Shown piece after piece: positions 51,813 to 61,371 of a stretch of 64,000 nt of DNA. The notes beneath the pieces were generated by a model that was not told where the DNA came from, did no database searches, and saw only the letters and a list, made by a program, of their open reading frames with translations. Every line of letters begins with the position of its first letter. Within the stretch, counting starts at the first letter, position 1. This DNA comes from Paraburkholderia xenovorans LB400 (GTDB taxonomy: Bacteria > Pseudomonadota > Gammaproteobacteria > Burkholderiales > Burkholderiaceae), in the NCBI RefSeq assembly GCF_000013645.1, contig NC_007951.1, positions 4,216,001 through 4,280,000 on the forward strand, read 5' to 3'. Made by a program: the position numbers and the translations under genes.

Positions 51813-52060
51813 TTGACAGAATATTAATCCTGGTCAGGCTAAAATTAGCCCGACAACGCGAATCGAGGTGACGGCAGGCAGAGGGGGAGCGGATGGTGGC
51901 TGCTTCGTGTGCGTCTGCAGACATCGGGATGCGCTGTTGCAAAGGGTTTGCAGCCCTTGAACGCTTTGGCGATGGAATTTTTTGTCTGACTTGCCGTTTT
52001 TTAGGGTGAGGGATCCCCTGTTCACCCTGAGGCGTGCCCGTTGCGGGCGCGCTTTTTTTT
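51813..52060 (+). ncRNA. Candidate small RNA in the RNase/maeB gap
   Basis: No gene on the plus strand explains the strong terminator at 52032-52060. Upstream is a consensus -35 TTGACA (51813-51818), though the best -10 (AGGCTA at 17 bases, TAAAAT at 21) is weak. Between them are possible pairing blocks: ACGGCAGG (51870-51877) with CTTGCCGT (51990-51997), followed by TTTT; AAGGG/CCCTT near 51952-51958; and AGGGTGA/TCACCCT (52003-52028). Transcript size would be about 130-210 nt. Not matched by eye to any known sRNA family. Confidence 0.4.
52032..52060 (+). terminator. Strong plus-strand intrinsic terminator without an upstream gene
   Basis: GCGTGCCCG (52032-52040) pairs with CGGGCGCGC (52044-52052) around TTG, followed by eight T residues. 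All nearby annotated genes are on the minus strand. A second hairpin (52061-52088) with 11-bp arms follows and may mark the maeB 3' end. Confidence 0.85.
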
Positions 52061-52105
52061 GCATGGCGCGGTCGTTCCCGCGCCATGCTTCGTGTGGATC
52101 GCGGA

Positions 52106-54400
52106 TTAACGCGCCGCGATCACATCCGCCACCAGCAACGCCGTCATATTGACGATCCGGCGCACCGTCGCCGAAGCCGTCAGCACGTGCACCGGCCTGG
52201 CTGCGCCCAGCAGTATCGGACCGATCGCGATGTTGTTGCCCGCGGCGGTCTTCAGCAGGTTGTACGAGATGTTCGCCGCGTCGATGTTCGGCAGCACCAG
52301 CAGGTTCGCATCGCCTTCGAGCGTCGAGTCGGGCATCACTTCGCGGCGCAGGTTCGCGTCGAGTGCGATGTCACCGTGCATTTCGCCGTCCACCTGCAGG
52401 TCCGGCGCGCGCTCGCGCAAAATCGCCAGCGTGTCGCGCATCTTCTGCGCGGTCGGCGCGTTGCTCGTGCCGAAGTTCGAATGCGACAGCAGCGCCACCT
52501 TCGGCTCGATCCCGAAACGGCGCACTTCTTCGGCCGCCATGATCGTGATTTCCGCCAGTTGCTCCGGCGTCGGATCCACGTTCACGTGCGTGTCCACCAG
52601 GAAGATCTGGCGGTTCGGCAACACCAGCGCGTTCATCGCCGCGTACACTTTCGCGCCCGCCTTCCTGCCGATCACCTGATCGATGAAGTGCAGATGCCGG
52701 TGCGTGGTCGACACCGTGCCGCAGATCATGCCGTCCGCCTCGCCCTTTTCCACCAGCATCGCGCCGATCAGCGTGGTGCGGCGGCGCATTTCGAGCTTCG
52801 CCATCTGCGCGCTGATGCCCTTGCGCGACATCATCCGGTGATACTCCTGCCAGAAGTCGCGGTAACGCTCGTCGTGGTCGGTGTTCACCACCGTGTAGTC
52901 CTGCCCCGCGACCAGCCGCAGACCGTAGCGCGCAATGCGCTGCTCGATCACCGCCGGGCGGCCGATCAGGATCGGTTTGGCCAGCTTCTCGTCGACGATG
53001 ATCTGCATGGCGCGCAGCACGCGCTCCTCCTCGCCTTCCGCGAACACGATGCGCTTCTTCTCCGGCTCGACGCTGCGCGCCAGCTGGAAAATCGGCTTCA
53101 TGGTCGTGCCGCTGTGATACACGAACTGCTGCAGATGCTGTTCGTACGCGTCCATGTCCTCGATCGGCCGCTCGGCGACGCCCGAATCCATCGCGGCCTG
53201 CGCCACCGCCGGCGCGACCTTGACGATCAGGCGCGGATCGAACGGCTTCGGAATCAGATACTCCGGGCCGAACGAGAGATCCTGAATGCCATACGCCGTC
53301 GCGACGATATCGCTCTGTTCCTGGCGCGCCAGTTCGGCGATCGCATTGACCGCCGCGATTTCCATTTCCCGCGTCACCGTGGTCGCGCCCGCGTCCAGCG
53401 CGCCGCGGAACAGGAACGGGAACACCAGCACGTTGTTCACCTGGTTCGGATAGTCGGTGCGGCCCGTGCACAGCACCGCATCCGGGCGCACTTCGAGCGC
53501 CAGTTCCGGCAGGATTTCCGGTGTCGGGTTGGCCAGCGCCAGAATCAGCGGCTTGTCCGCCATCTGTTTGACCATGTCCTGCTTGAGCACGCCGCCGGCG
53601 GAGAGGCCGAGAAAAACGTCCGCGCCGCCGATGGCTTCGGCAAGCGTGCGGGCGTCGGTTTCACGCGCGAAGCGCTCCTTGTCCGGGTCCATCAGTTCGA
53701 CACGGCCCTTGTAGACCACGCCGGCCAGATCGGTGACGGTGATGTTCTCCAGCGGCAGGCCGATGTCGACCAGCAGGTCCAGACAGGCCAGCGCCGCCGC
53801 GCCCGCGCCGGAGGACACCAGCTTGACCTCCCTGATGTCCTTGCCGACCACCTTCAGACCATTGGTGATGGCCGCCGCGACGACGATCGCGGTGCCGTGC
53901 TGGTCGTCGTGGAAGACCGGAATCTTCATGCGCTTGCGGCATTCGCGCTCGACGATGAAACAGTCCGGCGCCTTGATGTCTTCGAGGTTGATGCCGCCGA
54001 AGGTCGGCTCCAGCGCCGCGATCACGTCGACCAGCTTGTGCGGGTCGGACTCGTTCAGCTCGATATCGAACACGTCGATGCCGGCGAACTTCTTGAACAG
54101 CACGGCCTTGCCTTCCATGACCGGCTTCGAGGCGAGCGGCCCGATGTTGCCCAGACCCAGCACCGCGGTGCCGTTGGTGACCACGCCGACCAGGTTGCTG
54201 CGCGCGGTGAAACGCGCGGCGTTCAGCGGGTTTTCGACGATTTCCTCGCACGCGAACGCCACGCCCGGCGAGTACGCCAGCGCCAGGTCGCGCTGGTTGA
54301 TCATCTGCTTGGTCGGGGCGATCGCGATCTTCCCGGGGGTGGGGAACTCGTGGTAATCGAGGGCGGCTTCGCGGAGTTTGCTATTGACGGGAGTCGACAT
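52106..54400 (-). CDS. maeB: NADP-dependent malic enzyme fused to phosphotransacetylase-like domain
   Basis: A 764-residue fusion. The malic enzyme part is about 1-430 (LALAYSPGVA, VTNGTAVLGLGNIGP, PVFHDDQHGTAI). The C-terminal PTA_PTB-like part (about 430-764, KPIFQLARSVEPEKKRIVFA through LLGAARPVHVL) is regulatory and inactive as an acetyltransferase in characterised MaeB proteins. It decarboxylates malate to pyruvate. The ATG at 54400 starts the family N-terminus; the frame opens further upstream. Divergent from thiL. Confidence 0.93.
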   Translation of the reverse strand: MSTPVNSKLREAALDYHEFPTPGKIAIAPTKQMINQRDLALAYSPGVAFACEEIVENPLNAARFTARSNLVGVVTNGTAVLGLGNIGPLASKPVMEGKAVLFKKFAGIDVFDIELNESDPHKLVDVIAALEPTFGGINLEDIKAPDCFIVERECRKRMKIPVFHDDQHGTAIVVAAAITNGLKVVGKDIREVKLVSSGAGAAALACLDLLVDIGLPLENITVTDLAGVVYKGRVELMDPDKERFARETDARTLAEAIGGADVFLGLSAGGVLKQDMVKQMADKPLILALANPTPEILPELALEVRPDAVLCTGRTDYPNQVNNVLVFPFLFRGALDAGATTVTREMEIAAVNAIAELARQEQSDIVATAYGIQDLSFGPEYLIPKPFDPRLIVKVAPAVAQAAMDSGVAERPIEDMDAYEQHLQQFVYHSGTTMKPIFQLARSVEPEKKRIVFAEGEEERVLRAMQIIVDEKLAKPILIGRPAVIEQRIARYGLRLVAGQDYTVVNTDHDERYRDFWQEYHRMMSRKGISAQMAKLEMRRRTTLIGAMLVEKGEADGMICGTVSTTHRHLHFIDQVIGRKAGAKVYAAMNALVLPNRQIFLVDTHVNVDPTPEQLAEITIMAAEEVRRFGIEPKVALLSHSNFGTSNAPTAQKMRDTLAILRERAPDLQVDGEMHGDIALDANLRREVMPDSTLEGDANLLVLPNIDAANISYNLLKTAAGNNIAIGPILLGAARPVHVLTASATVRRIVNMTALLVADVIAAR

Positions 54401-54643
54401 AAGGCGGGCTTCGAAGGGCAGATTAGAATAGACGTTCGACGGCATTGTAGCCCCAATTGCCAGCCCGATTCCTTCAATACGGGTACAACTGCCGCGACTT
54501 AAACATAGCGAAAGCTTGACGCGGCGCGCGTGGGACCGAACGCGGCTCAGATCGGAGTTGTCCGCTGATCGCGCGTTTACCCTACTGCTACTTCATACGA
54601 TGCACGCCGTTAGCCGAACTTCGCTGCACTAATCCGTTCACTC

Positions 54644-55648
54644 ATGGCCACCATGCTCTCAGAGTTTTCGCTGATCGACCGCTTCTTCGCCAGCCGCGCC
54701 GCTGCCCGGCCATCCGGCGCCGCGAGCGGCACGCTCGGCATCGGCGACGACTGCGCGCTGCTCGCGCCGCCCGCAGGCGAAATGCTGGCGATATCGACGG
54801 ACATGCTGGTGGAAGGCCGCCACTTCTTCCCCGACATCGATCCCGAGGCGCTGGGTCACAAAGCGCTCGCGGTGAATCTGTCGGACCTCGCCGCGATGGG
54901 CGCGAAACCACTGGCGTTCACGCTGGCGTTCGCGTTACCGAAGGCGGACGAAGCCTGGCTCGCCGCGTTCAGCGAAGGGCTGTTCGCACTGGCCGAACGC
55001 CACGGTTGCGAGTTGATCGGCGGCGACACGACCGGCGGCCCGCTGAATCTGTGCATCACGGTATTCGGCAGCGTGCCGCCGCACGCAGCGCTGCGCCGCG
55101 ACGCCGCGCAACCAGGCGACGATATCTGGATTTCCGGCACGCTCGGCGACGCGCGCGCCGGCCTCGGCATACAGCGCGGCGAATGGTCCGCCGATGCCAG
55201 CGACGCTGCGGCGTTTCGTCGCGCTCTGGAGCGCCCTGAGCCGCGCGTCGCGCTCGGTCTCGCGCTGCGCGGCATCGCCCATGCAGCGCTCGACCTCTCG
55301 GACGGCCTTGCCGGCGATCTCTTGCACATCCTCGAACGTTCGAACCTGCAGGCCACCGTCGACGTCGATGCCGTGCCGCGTTCCGCCGCGCTGCGCCGTC
55401 TGCCGCCCGAGATCCAGCGCCGCTGCACGCTCGCCGGCGGCGACGACTACGAACTGTGCTTCACCGCGCCGGCCACGGCGCGCGCCTCGGTGGAAGCTGC
55501 CGGCCACGAGGCGGATGTACCCGTCACCCGCATCGGTACAATAAGCGCTCTCCAGGCGGCCCGGCGCCCGGCGATCGGCTGGCGCGACGCCGCCGGCGCG
55601 CCGCTCACACTGACGTTGCAAGGCTTCGACCACTTTCATGCAGACTGA
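54644..55648 (+). CDS. thiL: Thiamine-monophosphate kinase
   Basis: A 334-residue ATP-dependent kinase making thiamine diphosphate. Family motifs: LGIGDDCALL, STDMLVEGRHF, KALAVNLSDLAAMGA, LIGGDTTGG and ALDLSDGLAGDL. Starts at 54644 or three codons later (MLSEFSLID). It overlaps pgpA by 11 bases, the common thiL-pgpA arrangement. Confidence 0.94.
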   Translation: MATMLSEFSLIDRFFASRAAARPSGAASGTLGIGDDCALLAPPAGEMLAISTDMLVEGRHFFPDIDPEALGHKALAVNLSDLAAMGAKPLAFTLAFALPKADEAWLAAFSEGLFALAERHGCELIGGDTTGGPLNLCITVFGSVPPHAALRRDAAQPGDDIWISGTLGDARAGLGIQRGEWSADASDAAAFRRALERPEPRVALGLALRGIAHAALDLSDGLAGDLLHILERSNLQATVDVDAVPRSAALRRLPPEIQRRCTLAGGDDYELCFTAPATARASVEAAGHEADVPVTRIGTISALQAARRPAIGWRDAAGAPLTLTLQGFDHFHAD

Positions 55649-56219
55649 TCCCCCGCTCGGCGCTGCCGGCAAACTCATCGGCGGCGAGCCGCCCCGTGCG
55701 CCGCAGGCGCCCGATCCGCGGCCGCCGGGCCGTCAGCCGCGCCGTGCCACCGCGCGCTTCATGCTGTCGCATCCGCTGCACCTCGTGTCGCTCGGGTTCG
55801 GCAGCGGCCTGTCGCCGGTCGCGCCGGGCACGATCGGCACGTTGTTCGCGTGGGCCTCGTTCGCTGTCCTGAGCCGCTATCTGACGGTGATCGAATGGGG
55901 CCTGCTGATCGTCGCCGGCTTTATCGGCGGCATTGCGATTTGCGGATTTACCGCGAAGAGACTTGGCATCGACGATCCGTCGCCGGTGGTGTGGGACGAG
56001 ATCATCGCCTTCTGGCTGGTGCTGCTGATGGTCACGCCGGTCACGCTGACCGGCCAGTTCTGGGCGTTCATCGTGTTCCGCTTCTTCGACATGGTGAAAC
56101 CGCCGCCCATCGGTTATTTCGATCGCCGTCTGAAAGGTGGCTTTGGCATCATGTTCGATGACCTGGTCGCCGCGTTTTTCACGCTGCTCGTGATTGCGCT
56201 CTGGCGCATGTCCGTTTAA
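55638..56219 (+). CDS. pgpA: Phosphatidylglycerophosphatase A
   Basis: A 193-residue membrane phosphatase of phosphatidylglycerol synthesis. Motifs: GFGSGLSPVAPGTIGTL and VVWDEIIAFW, with three to four hydrophobic segments. The first about 40 residues are a Pro/Arg-rich cytoplasmic extension; MLSHPLHLVS may be the conserved core start. Overlaps thiL. Confidence 0.92.
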   Translation: MQTDPPLGAAGKLIGGEPPRAPQAPDPRPPGRQPRRATARFMLSHPLHLVSLGFGSGLSPVAPGTIGTLFAWASFAVLSRYLTVIEWGLLIVAGFIGGIAICGFTAKRLGIDDPSPVVWDEIIAFWLVLLMVTPVTLTGQFWAFIVFRFFDMVKPPPIGYFDRRLKGGFGIMFDDLVAAFFTLLVIALWRMSV

Positions 56220-56283
56220 CCGCTGCCCCGCGGCCGCCGCGCCGCCGGGCATCTACCCGGCCCCTGCTTTCCGGATTGACGCC

Positions 56284-56784
56284 ATGTCTACCGATTCCGT
56301 CGTTCATCAGCTCGCCATTCGCGTGGGCAACCGTCTGCGCGACGAGCGCCTCATGCTCGTCACCGCCGAGTCCTGCACGGGCGGCATGGTGGCGACCGCG
56401 ATCACCGACATTTCCGGCAGCAGCGGCTGGTTCGAGCGCGGCTTCGTCACGTATTCGAATCAGGCGAAGAGCGAGATGATCGGCGTACCCGCCGATCTGA
56501 TCGACAGGCACGGCGCGGTCAGCGAGCCAGTGGCGCGCGCTATGGCCGAAGGCGCGCTGCGCAACAGCCGCGCGCAGGTGTCGGTGTCGATTACCGGCGT
56601 CGCCGGGCCGGGCGGCGGCACCGAAACCAAGCCGGTCGGCATGGTGTCGTTCGGCTGGAGCAACCGGCTGCATACGTCGGTGGAAACGAAGATTTTCAAG
56701 GGCGATCGCGAAAAGATCCGCGTGCAGGCCGCCGCGCATGCATTGCGCGGGATACTCGCGTTGCTCGACGAGCGCGAGCATTGA
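56284..56784 (+). CDS. pncC: Nicotinamide-nucleotide amidohydrolase (CinA C-terminal type)
   Basis: A 166-residue stand-alone CinA_C domain. It converts nicotinamide mononucleotide to nicotinate mononucleotide in pyridine recycling. The active-site TAESCTGG motif is at residues 27-34, with SITGVAGPGGG later. The ATG at 56284 follows the pgpA stop by 64 bases. Confidence 0.92.
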   Translation: MSTDSVVHQLAIRVGNRLRDERLMLVTAESCTGGMVATAITDISGSSGWFERGFVTYSNQAKSEMIGVPADLIDRHGAVSEPVARAMAEGALRNSRAQVSVSITGVAGPGGGTETKPVGMVSFGWSNRLHTSVETKIFKGDREKIRVQAAAHALRGILALLDEREH

Positions 56785-56807
56785 CCTCTGTCCAGAGCGG
56801 GAAGCCC

Positions 56808-57350
56808 ATGCCTGATCCTGATTTGCACGCGGTCAAGGACGTCAAGGACGTCAAGGACGAACTGATCCGCCGCCTCGATCTCAAGCCGCATCCCGAAGGC
56901 GGATTTTTTAGCGAGACGTACCGCTCGGCGGAGCGCGTGATCCGCGACAAAGATGGCAGTGGCTCGGCGCAAACGCGCTCGGCGTCGACCGCGATCTATT
57001 ACCTGCTTTGCGACGGCGCGCATTCGGCGTGGCATCGGATCAAGTCCGACGAAGTCTGGCATTTTTATGCCGGCGAACCGTTGCACGTCCACGTGCTCGA
57101 CGAAACCGGCGCGCTGGTGACGCACAAGCTCGGCAACGCGCTGACGCATGCGGATGCGGTGTTTCAGGCTGTGGTGCCGGCAGGGTTGTGGTTCGCAGCG
57201 GAATGCGCCGATCCGGCGACATTCGCGCTGGTGGGCTGCACCGTGGCACCGGGTTTTGAGTTCAGCGAGTTCGAGCTGGCGGATGTCCACGTGTTGAAAG
57301 CGCGGCATCCGCGGCATGCGGCGTTGATCGAGCGGCTGCGGCCGGCCTGA
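56808..57350 (+). CDS. Cupin protein, DUF985 family
   Basis: A 180-residue RmlC-like cupin. KPHPEGGFFSETYRS, IYYLLCDGAHSAWHRI and DEVWHFYAGEPL are DUF985 landmarks. Function unknown; homologues are annotated as cupins, some as sugar epimerase-like. A curious VKDVKDVKD triple repeat is near residue 9. The ATG at 56808 is preferred over a TTG overlapping the pncC stop. Confidence 0.85.
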   Translation: MPDPDLHAVKDVKDVKDELIRRLDLKPHPEGGFFSETYRSAERVIRDKDGSGSAQTRSASTAIYYLLCDGAHSAWHRIKSDEVWHFYAGEPLHVHVLDETGALVTHKLGNALTHADAVFQAVVPAGLWFAAECADPATFALVGCTVAPGFEFSEFELADVHVLKARHPRHAALIERLRPA

Positions 57351-57404
57351 CGGATACCCACCTGCCCGTTCCTCTGAAGCTCTCTTCGGGAAGGACAGCC
57401 CGCG

Positions 57405-58220
57405 TTACCGGAACGTGTTGATCCGGTCACGCGTTTCCATCGCGGCCTTTGCCGCGGCTTCGGCGAAATCGTCGTCCTTGCCCGCGTAAATAATCGCTCG
57501 CGATGAGTTGATCAGCATGCCCGTGCCATTCGCGGTGCGGCCGGCGTTGACCGTGGCCTGCACGTCGCCGCCTTGCGCGCCGATGCCCGGAATCAGCAGC
57601 GGCATATCGCCGACAATCCCGCGCACCACTTCGATTTCCTTCGGGAACGTCGCGCCGACCACCAGACCCAGTTGACCGCTCGCGTTCCATTTGTCCGCCG
57701 CCAGTTGCGCGACGACCTGATAGAGCGGCCGGCCGCCGGTTTCCAGGAATTGCAGGTCGGAGCCGCCCGCGTTCGACGTGCGGCACAGCACGATCACGCC
57801 TTTGCCTTCGTGCTCCAGATACGGCTGGATCGAATCGAAACCCATGTACGGATTCACCGTCACCGCGTCGGCCTGATAGCGCTCGAATGCCTCGCGCGCA
57901 TACTGCTCGGCTGTGCTGCCGATGTCGCCGCGCTTCGCGTCGAGAATCACCGGCAAGCCCGGATGGTTCGCATGAATGTGAGCGATCAACTGCTCGAGCT
58001 GGTCTTCCGCTCGATGCGCCGCGAAGTAGGCAATCTGCGGTTTGAACGACGACGCGTACGGCGCGGCCGCATCGACGATCGTGCGGCAGAAGTCGAAAAT
58101 CGCCTCGGGACGGCCCGCGAGCGCGCCCGGGAATTTGCTGGGCTCGGGATCGAGGCCGACGCACAGCAGCGAGTTGGTGCGCTGCCAGGCGTCGTTGAGT
58201 GTCTGGATGAAATGGGACAT
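57405..58220 (-). CDS. pyrF: Orotidine-5'-phosphate decarboxylase, long form
   Basis: A 271-residue UMP synthase step. The catalytic DAKRGDIGSTA has K96; CVGLDPEPSKF and LIPGIGAQGGD are typical of the longer type-2 PyrF. The ATG at 58220 starts the family N-terminus MSHFIQTL. Convergent with the cupin gene. Confidence 0.95.
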   Translation of the reverse strand: MSHFIQTLNDAWQRTNSLLCVGLDPEPSKFPGALAGRPEAIFDFCRTIVDAAAPYASSFKPQIAYFAAHRAEDQLEQLIAHIHANHPGLPVILDAKRGDIGSTAEQYAREAFERYQADAVTVNPYMGFDSIQPYLEHEGKGVIVLCRTSNAGGSDLQFLETGGRPLYQVVAQLAADKWNASGQLGLVVGATFPKEIEVVRGIVGDMPLLIPGIGAQGGDVQATVNAGRTANGTGMLINSSRAIIYAGKDDDFAEAAAKAAMETRDRINTFR

Positions 58221-58341
58221 GGTGGGTCTCGCGGCGAGCAGGAAAACGGAAGAGGCGCGTATTTTACCCGTCCTGCGCGGCGAGCCGCGCCGGGGGCGCA
58301 CGCGTCCGCGCGGTCGCCCCACCCTCGCCCCACCCTCGCCG

Positions 58342-59403
58342 CTACTGCCGCCGCTTCGAGCCGCGCGCGCCCGGCATCGAACGCAAGCCCGTGCGCTCGA
58401 CGGTAAAGCGGAACGTGCGGGTAAGGCGCTCGCCACGTCCCAGCAAGGTCATGCCGTTTTCGCTTGCGCCGCCGGCCAGGTTCATCGCGTTGATCGGATG
58501 ATCGACGGGTTCGAAGCAGAAGAAATCTTCGCCAGGCGGCGTGTACAGCACGTAGTAATCGGTGTCGGCGGCGATGTTCAGCGACAGGCGGCGCTTCGGC
58601 CACACCACCGCGGCCTGCCCGCTCCAGCCGGTAAAGGCGTGATTGACGATGGTTTCCGGCAGCGGATACGCCACGCCGAATTGCCAGGCGGGCGGCGCCG
58701 GCACGTGCCGCACCGGCAGCCAGTCGTCGCCGGAGAGCCATAGGCCGCCGGCCGCGGCCGACAGCTCGGTGTCCGCGTCGCGCACGAAGAACGGATGCAC
58801 GCCCAGCCCGAAAGGCAGCGCCTCACGGCCGGCGTTTTCGACTTCGAGCGTGACGACGAGCGTCGGGCCGTCCAGCGTATAAGTTTGCGTTGCACGGTAG
58901 GCGTATGGCTTGCCGTCGCGGCGGTCGAGCGTGAGGCGGACGTTCTCACGGTCCGACTCCGCGACCTGCCATGCCGACTGCCAACCATCGCCGTGAATCG
59001 GCAAAGGTTCGTCGGCACGATTGCGCGGCACGTCCACGCGCCGGCCCGCCACGTTGAAATGCCCGCCGCCGATGCGGTTCGAATACGGCAGCAGCGGATA
59101 ACAGGCGAGCTCGTTCGGCTGCGTGTCGGCCGCGACGTGGCGGCAGCGCCGGAAGATCGGCGTAAGCGCGCCGTCGTCGCGCCAGTCGAAACGGGTGACG
59201 CCGCCGCCGAGCGTCGGCGCGACATCGAGACGCAAATGCGTATTGGCGAGCGTAATGCACGCGACATCGCCGCCAGTGGTTTCGCCGACGGCCACCGCCG
59301 ACGTGCTGGGCCCCGCAAGCACCGGATTGGCCGCCGCGGCAAGTCGCGAGCGTCGGCTCTGAGAGGTCTGGGCGGAGGAGGAAACGAGATTCGCAACAGT
59401 CAT
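58342..59403 (-). CDS. galM: Aldose 1-epimerase
   Basis: A 353-residue mutarotase-fold enzyme. Catalytic-type segments: PYSNRIGGGHF (R in YSNRI), IHGDGW, and FGLGVHPFF (H). The final acid is in FFCFEPVDHPINAMN. It would interconvert sugar anomers, supplying the form used by the dehydrogenase. The start at 59403 (MTVANL) has GGAG at the right spacing. A gap of about 217 bp without a gene separates it from the lactonase. Confidence 0.88.
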   Translation of the reverse strand: MTVANLVSSSAQTSQSRRSRLAAAANPVLAGPSTSAVAVGETTGGDVACITLANTHLRLDVAPTLGGGVTRFDWRDDGALTPIFRRCRHVAADTQPNELACYPLLPYSNRIGGGHFNVAGRRVDVPRNRADEPLPIHGDGWQSAWQVAESDRENVRLTLDRRDGKPYAYRATQTYTLDGPTLVVTLEVENAGREALPFGLGVHPFFVRDADTELSAAAGGLWLSGDDWLPVRHVPAPPAWQFGVAYPLPETIVNHAFTGWSGQAAVVWPKRRLSLNIAADTDYYVLYTPPGEDFFCFEPVDHPINAMNLAGGASENGMTLLGRGERLTRTFRFTVERTGLRSMPGARGSKRRQ

Positions 59404-59620
59404 ATCTGGCTCCATCGAGAGGCTTGGGACGTTGCCGTCATTGCTGACGGATGCTGGAGGGCGATTTTTTGAACAGGTCGCCTCTGGGTCCGAACTGCAT
59501 GCTGCCGATTTGCTGCCACTGGGATTGCAACATCAACCTGCGATTCACTTTCGGATTCACTGGCTTGCCGCGCTTCGTCGCTTTATCGCCGCCTCGAGAC
59601 CGGGGCAGCGCCATTCTGCG

Positions 59621-60535
59621 CTAAGCGGGCGCGCCCTGGAACACCGGTTCAGGCAAACCGCGCCGTCCGGGCGTCGCGACGAACACGCCGCCCGCCCGTT
59701 TGTCGCCGGCGAGCGCCGCCGCATCGAGAGCGCAGCGCGCGCTCGTGATGTACAGCGTGCCGAGTTGCGGACCGCCCAGCGCGACGCAACTCGGCTGCGC
59801 GGTCGGCACGTCGACGCGTTCCGTCTCCACGCCGTCCGGCCCGTAACGCACCACCCGCCCGCCGCCCCACTGCGCGTTCCACAGGCCGCCGTCGCGATCG
59901 ACGGTCGAGCCGTCGGGTTCGCCGGTGGCATCGGTCAGCCGCGTGAACAGCCGGTGGTTGGCAACGCTACCGTCCGCGCGATAGTCGCAGACGCGGATTT
60001 CGCGCATGGGCGAATCGCAGTAGTACATCGTCGCGCCGTCGGGACTGAACGCGATGCTGTTCGAGATCGCCGGCGCGGGCAGCGGCAAACGCTCCAGCGA
60101 CAAATCGTGATTGAGCCGGTAGAACCCACCGACCGGCCGCAGCGGCGTGCCTTCGTCTTTGGTCCCGAACACGAAGCGGCCTTGACGATCGCAGCGGCCG
60201 TCGTTCACACGCGTGTTCAAACCGGGTTCGACGTCGACGATACGCCGTGTCTCGCCGGTGGCCAGATCGAAAAACGCGAGATGCGTCGCCAGCCCAAGCA
60301 ACAGGTAATGCGGATCGGCGCACAGCGCGAACGTGGCGAGACGCTCGTGCATGCGCCAGAACGTGCTGCGGCCGTCGCTCGGGTCATGGCGCCAGAGGCG
60401 CGCGCCTTCGATATCCGTCCAGTAGAAGCGGCCGGTTTGCGCGCACCATGTCGCGCCTTCGCCGAGCATGCATTTCGTGTCGAGCAGCAGCGCGGCGCGC
60501 CTGGCCGCCGCGACTGGCGAACCATTCGCACTCAC
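59621..60535 (-). CDS. SMP-30/gluconolaconase-family lactonase (probable L-arabinolactonase)
   Basis: A 304-residue six-bladed propeller. LGEGATWCAQTGRFYWTDI at the start supplies the metal Glu; the metal Asn/Asp are in RVNDGRCD and EPDGSTVD. It probably opens the sugar lactone made by the upstream dehydrogenase. It starts with GTG at 60535, overlapping the dehydrogenase stop as GTGA, so the two are translationally coupled. Substrate is inferred from context. Confidence 0.85.
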   Translation of the reverse strand: MSANGSPVAAARRAALLLDTKCMLGEGATWCAQTGRFYWTDIEGARLWRHDPSDGRSTFWRMHERLATFALCADPHYLLLGLATHLAFFDLATGETRRIVDVEPGLNTRVNDGRCDRQGRFVFGTKDEGTPLRPVGGFYRLNHDLSLERLPLPAPAISNSIAFSPDGATMYYCDSPMREIRVCDYRADGSVANHRLFTRLTDATGEPDGSTVDRDGGLWNAQWGGGRVVRYGPDGVETERVDVPTAQPSCVALGGPQLGTLYITSARCALDAAALAGDKRAGGVFVATPGRRGLPEPVFQGAPA

Positions 60536-61332
60536 GCCCAGCCTCCGTCCACGATGAGGTCCTGCGCCGTGATCATCCTGCTGTCGTCGGCGGCGAGGAA
60601 GAGCGCCATGCGGGCGAGATCGGCCGGTTCCAGCTCGGCGTCGATACACTGCCCTTCCTTGATCGACCGGCGGCCGGCGTCGTCGAGCCACAAGCGCTTC
60701 TGCTTCCCGGTCATCACCCAGCCCGGCACCAGCGTATTGACGCGGATATTGAACTGGCCGAGGTCGCGCGCGAGACCACGCGTCAAACCCTGCACCGCCG
60801 CCTTCGACATCACGTACACCGGATAGCCGCCGTTCTTCAGCATCCAGCTGATCGAACCGAGGTTGATGATCGAGCCGCCGTTGGCCGCCTTCATGTCGTC
60901 CATCACCGCCTGCGCCGCGAAGAACTGGTGGCGGATATTCACCGCGATGCCCGCGTCGAACGACTCGCGCGTGACTTCGCCGATGGTGTGGCGCTTGTCG
61001 TTCGCGGCGTTGTTCACCAGCACCTGGATCGGACCGAGGGCGGCCTTCACGTCGGCGATTGCTTTTTGCAGCGCGTCGATGTCGGTCAGGTCACACGGCA
61101 GAAACAGCGGCTTGTGCTTCGAGTCGCCGAGTTCGTCGGCGAGCGCTTCACCGGCGCTCGTGTCAATGTCGAAGAACGCGACACGCGCGCCTTGCGCCGC
61201 GAAATGCTCGACGAACGACGCGCCGATGCCAGTCGCGCCGCCCGTGATCAACACCGTGCGGTCGACAAGACTCGGATAGCGGGCGAAGGCGCTCTCCGCG
61301 AGACGGGCGTTTGCATTGGCCGGAGACGACAT
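60532..61332 (-). CDS. SDR-family sugar dehydrogenase (probable L-arabinose/D-galactose 1-dehydrogenase)
   Basis: A 266-residue short-chain dehydrogenase. Cofactor motif GGATGIG is at 31-37, NNAA at 107-110, and the catalytic Ser160-Tyr173-Lys177 set is in place. Placement after araGH and before a lactonase suggests oxidation of the sugar to its lactone. The acidic D55 after the second strand (FFDID) favours NAD. The exact sugar is inferred. Confidence 0.85.
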   Translation of the reverse strand: MSSPANANARLAESAFARYPSLVDRTVLITGGATGIGASFVEHFAAQGARVAFFDIDTSAGEALADELGDSKHKPLFLPCDLTDIDALQKAIADVKAALGPIQVLVNNAANDKRHTIGEVTRESFDAGIAVNIRHQFFAAQAVMDDMKAANGGSIINLGSISWMLKNGGYPVYVMSKAAVQGLTRGLARDLGQFNIRVNTLVPGWVMTGKQKRLWLDDAGRRSIKEGQCIDAELEPADLARMALFLAADDSRMITAQDLIVDGGWA

Positions 61333-61371
61333 CGTTCGATTCCTTTTAGAGCAAGTAAGCTGGTCGCGGAT

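Noticed and set aside
51813..52060. 6S RNA or SRP RNA gene
   Set aside because: I could not match the conserved segments of either RNA by eye, so the locus is left as an unassigned sRNA candidate.
52061..52088. Intrinsic terminator of maeB
   Set aside because: The 11-bp hairpin is strong, but the minus strand continues with A residues instead of T residues; it may only stabilise the 3' end.
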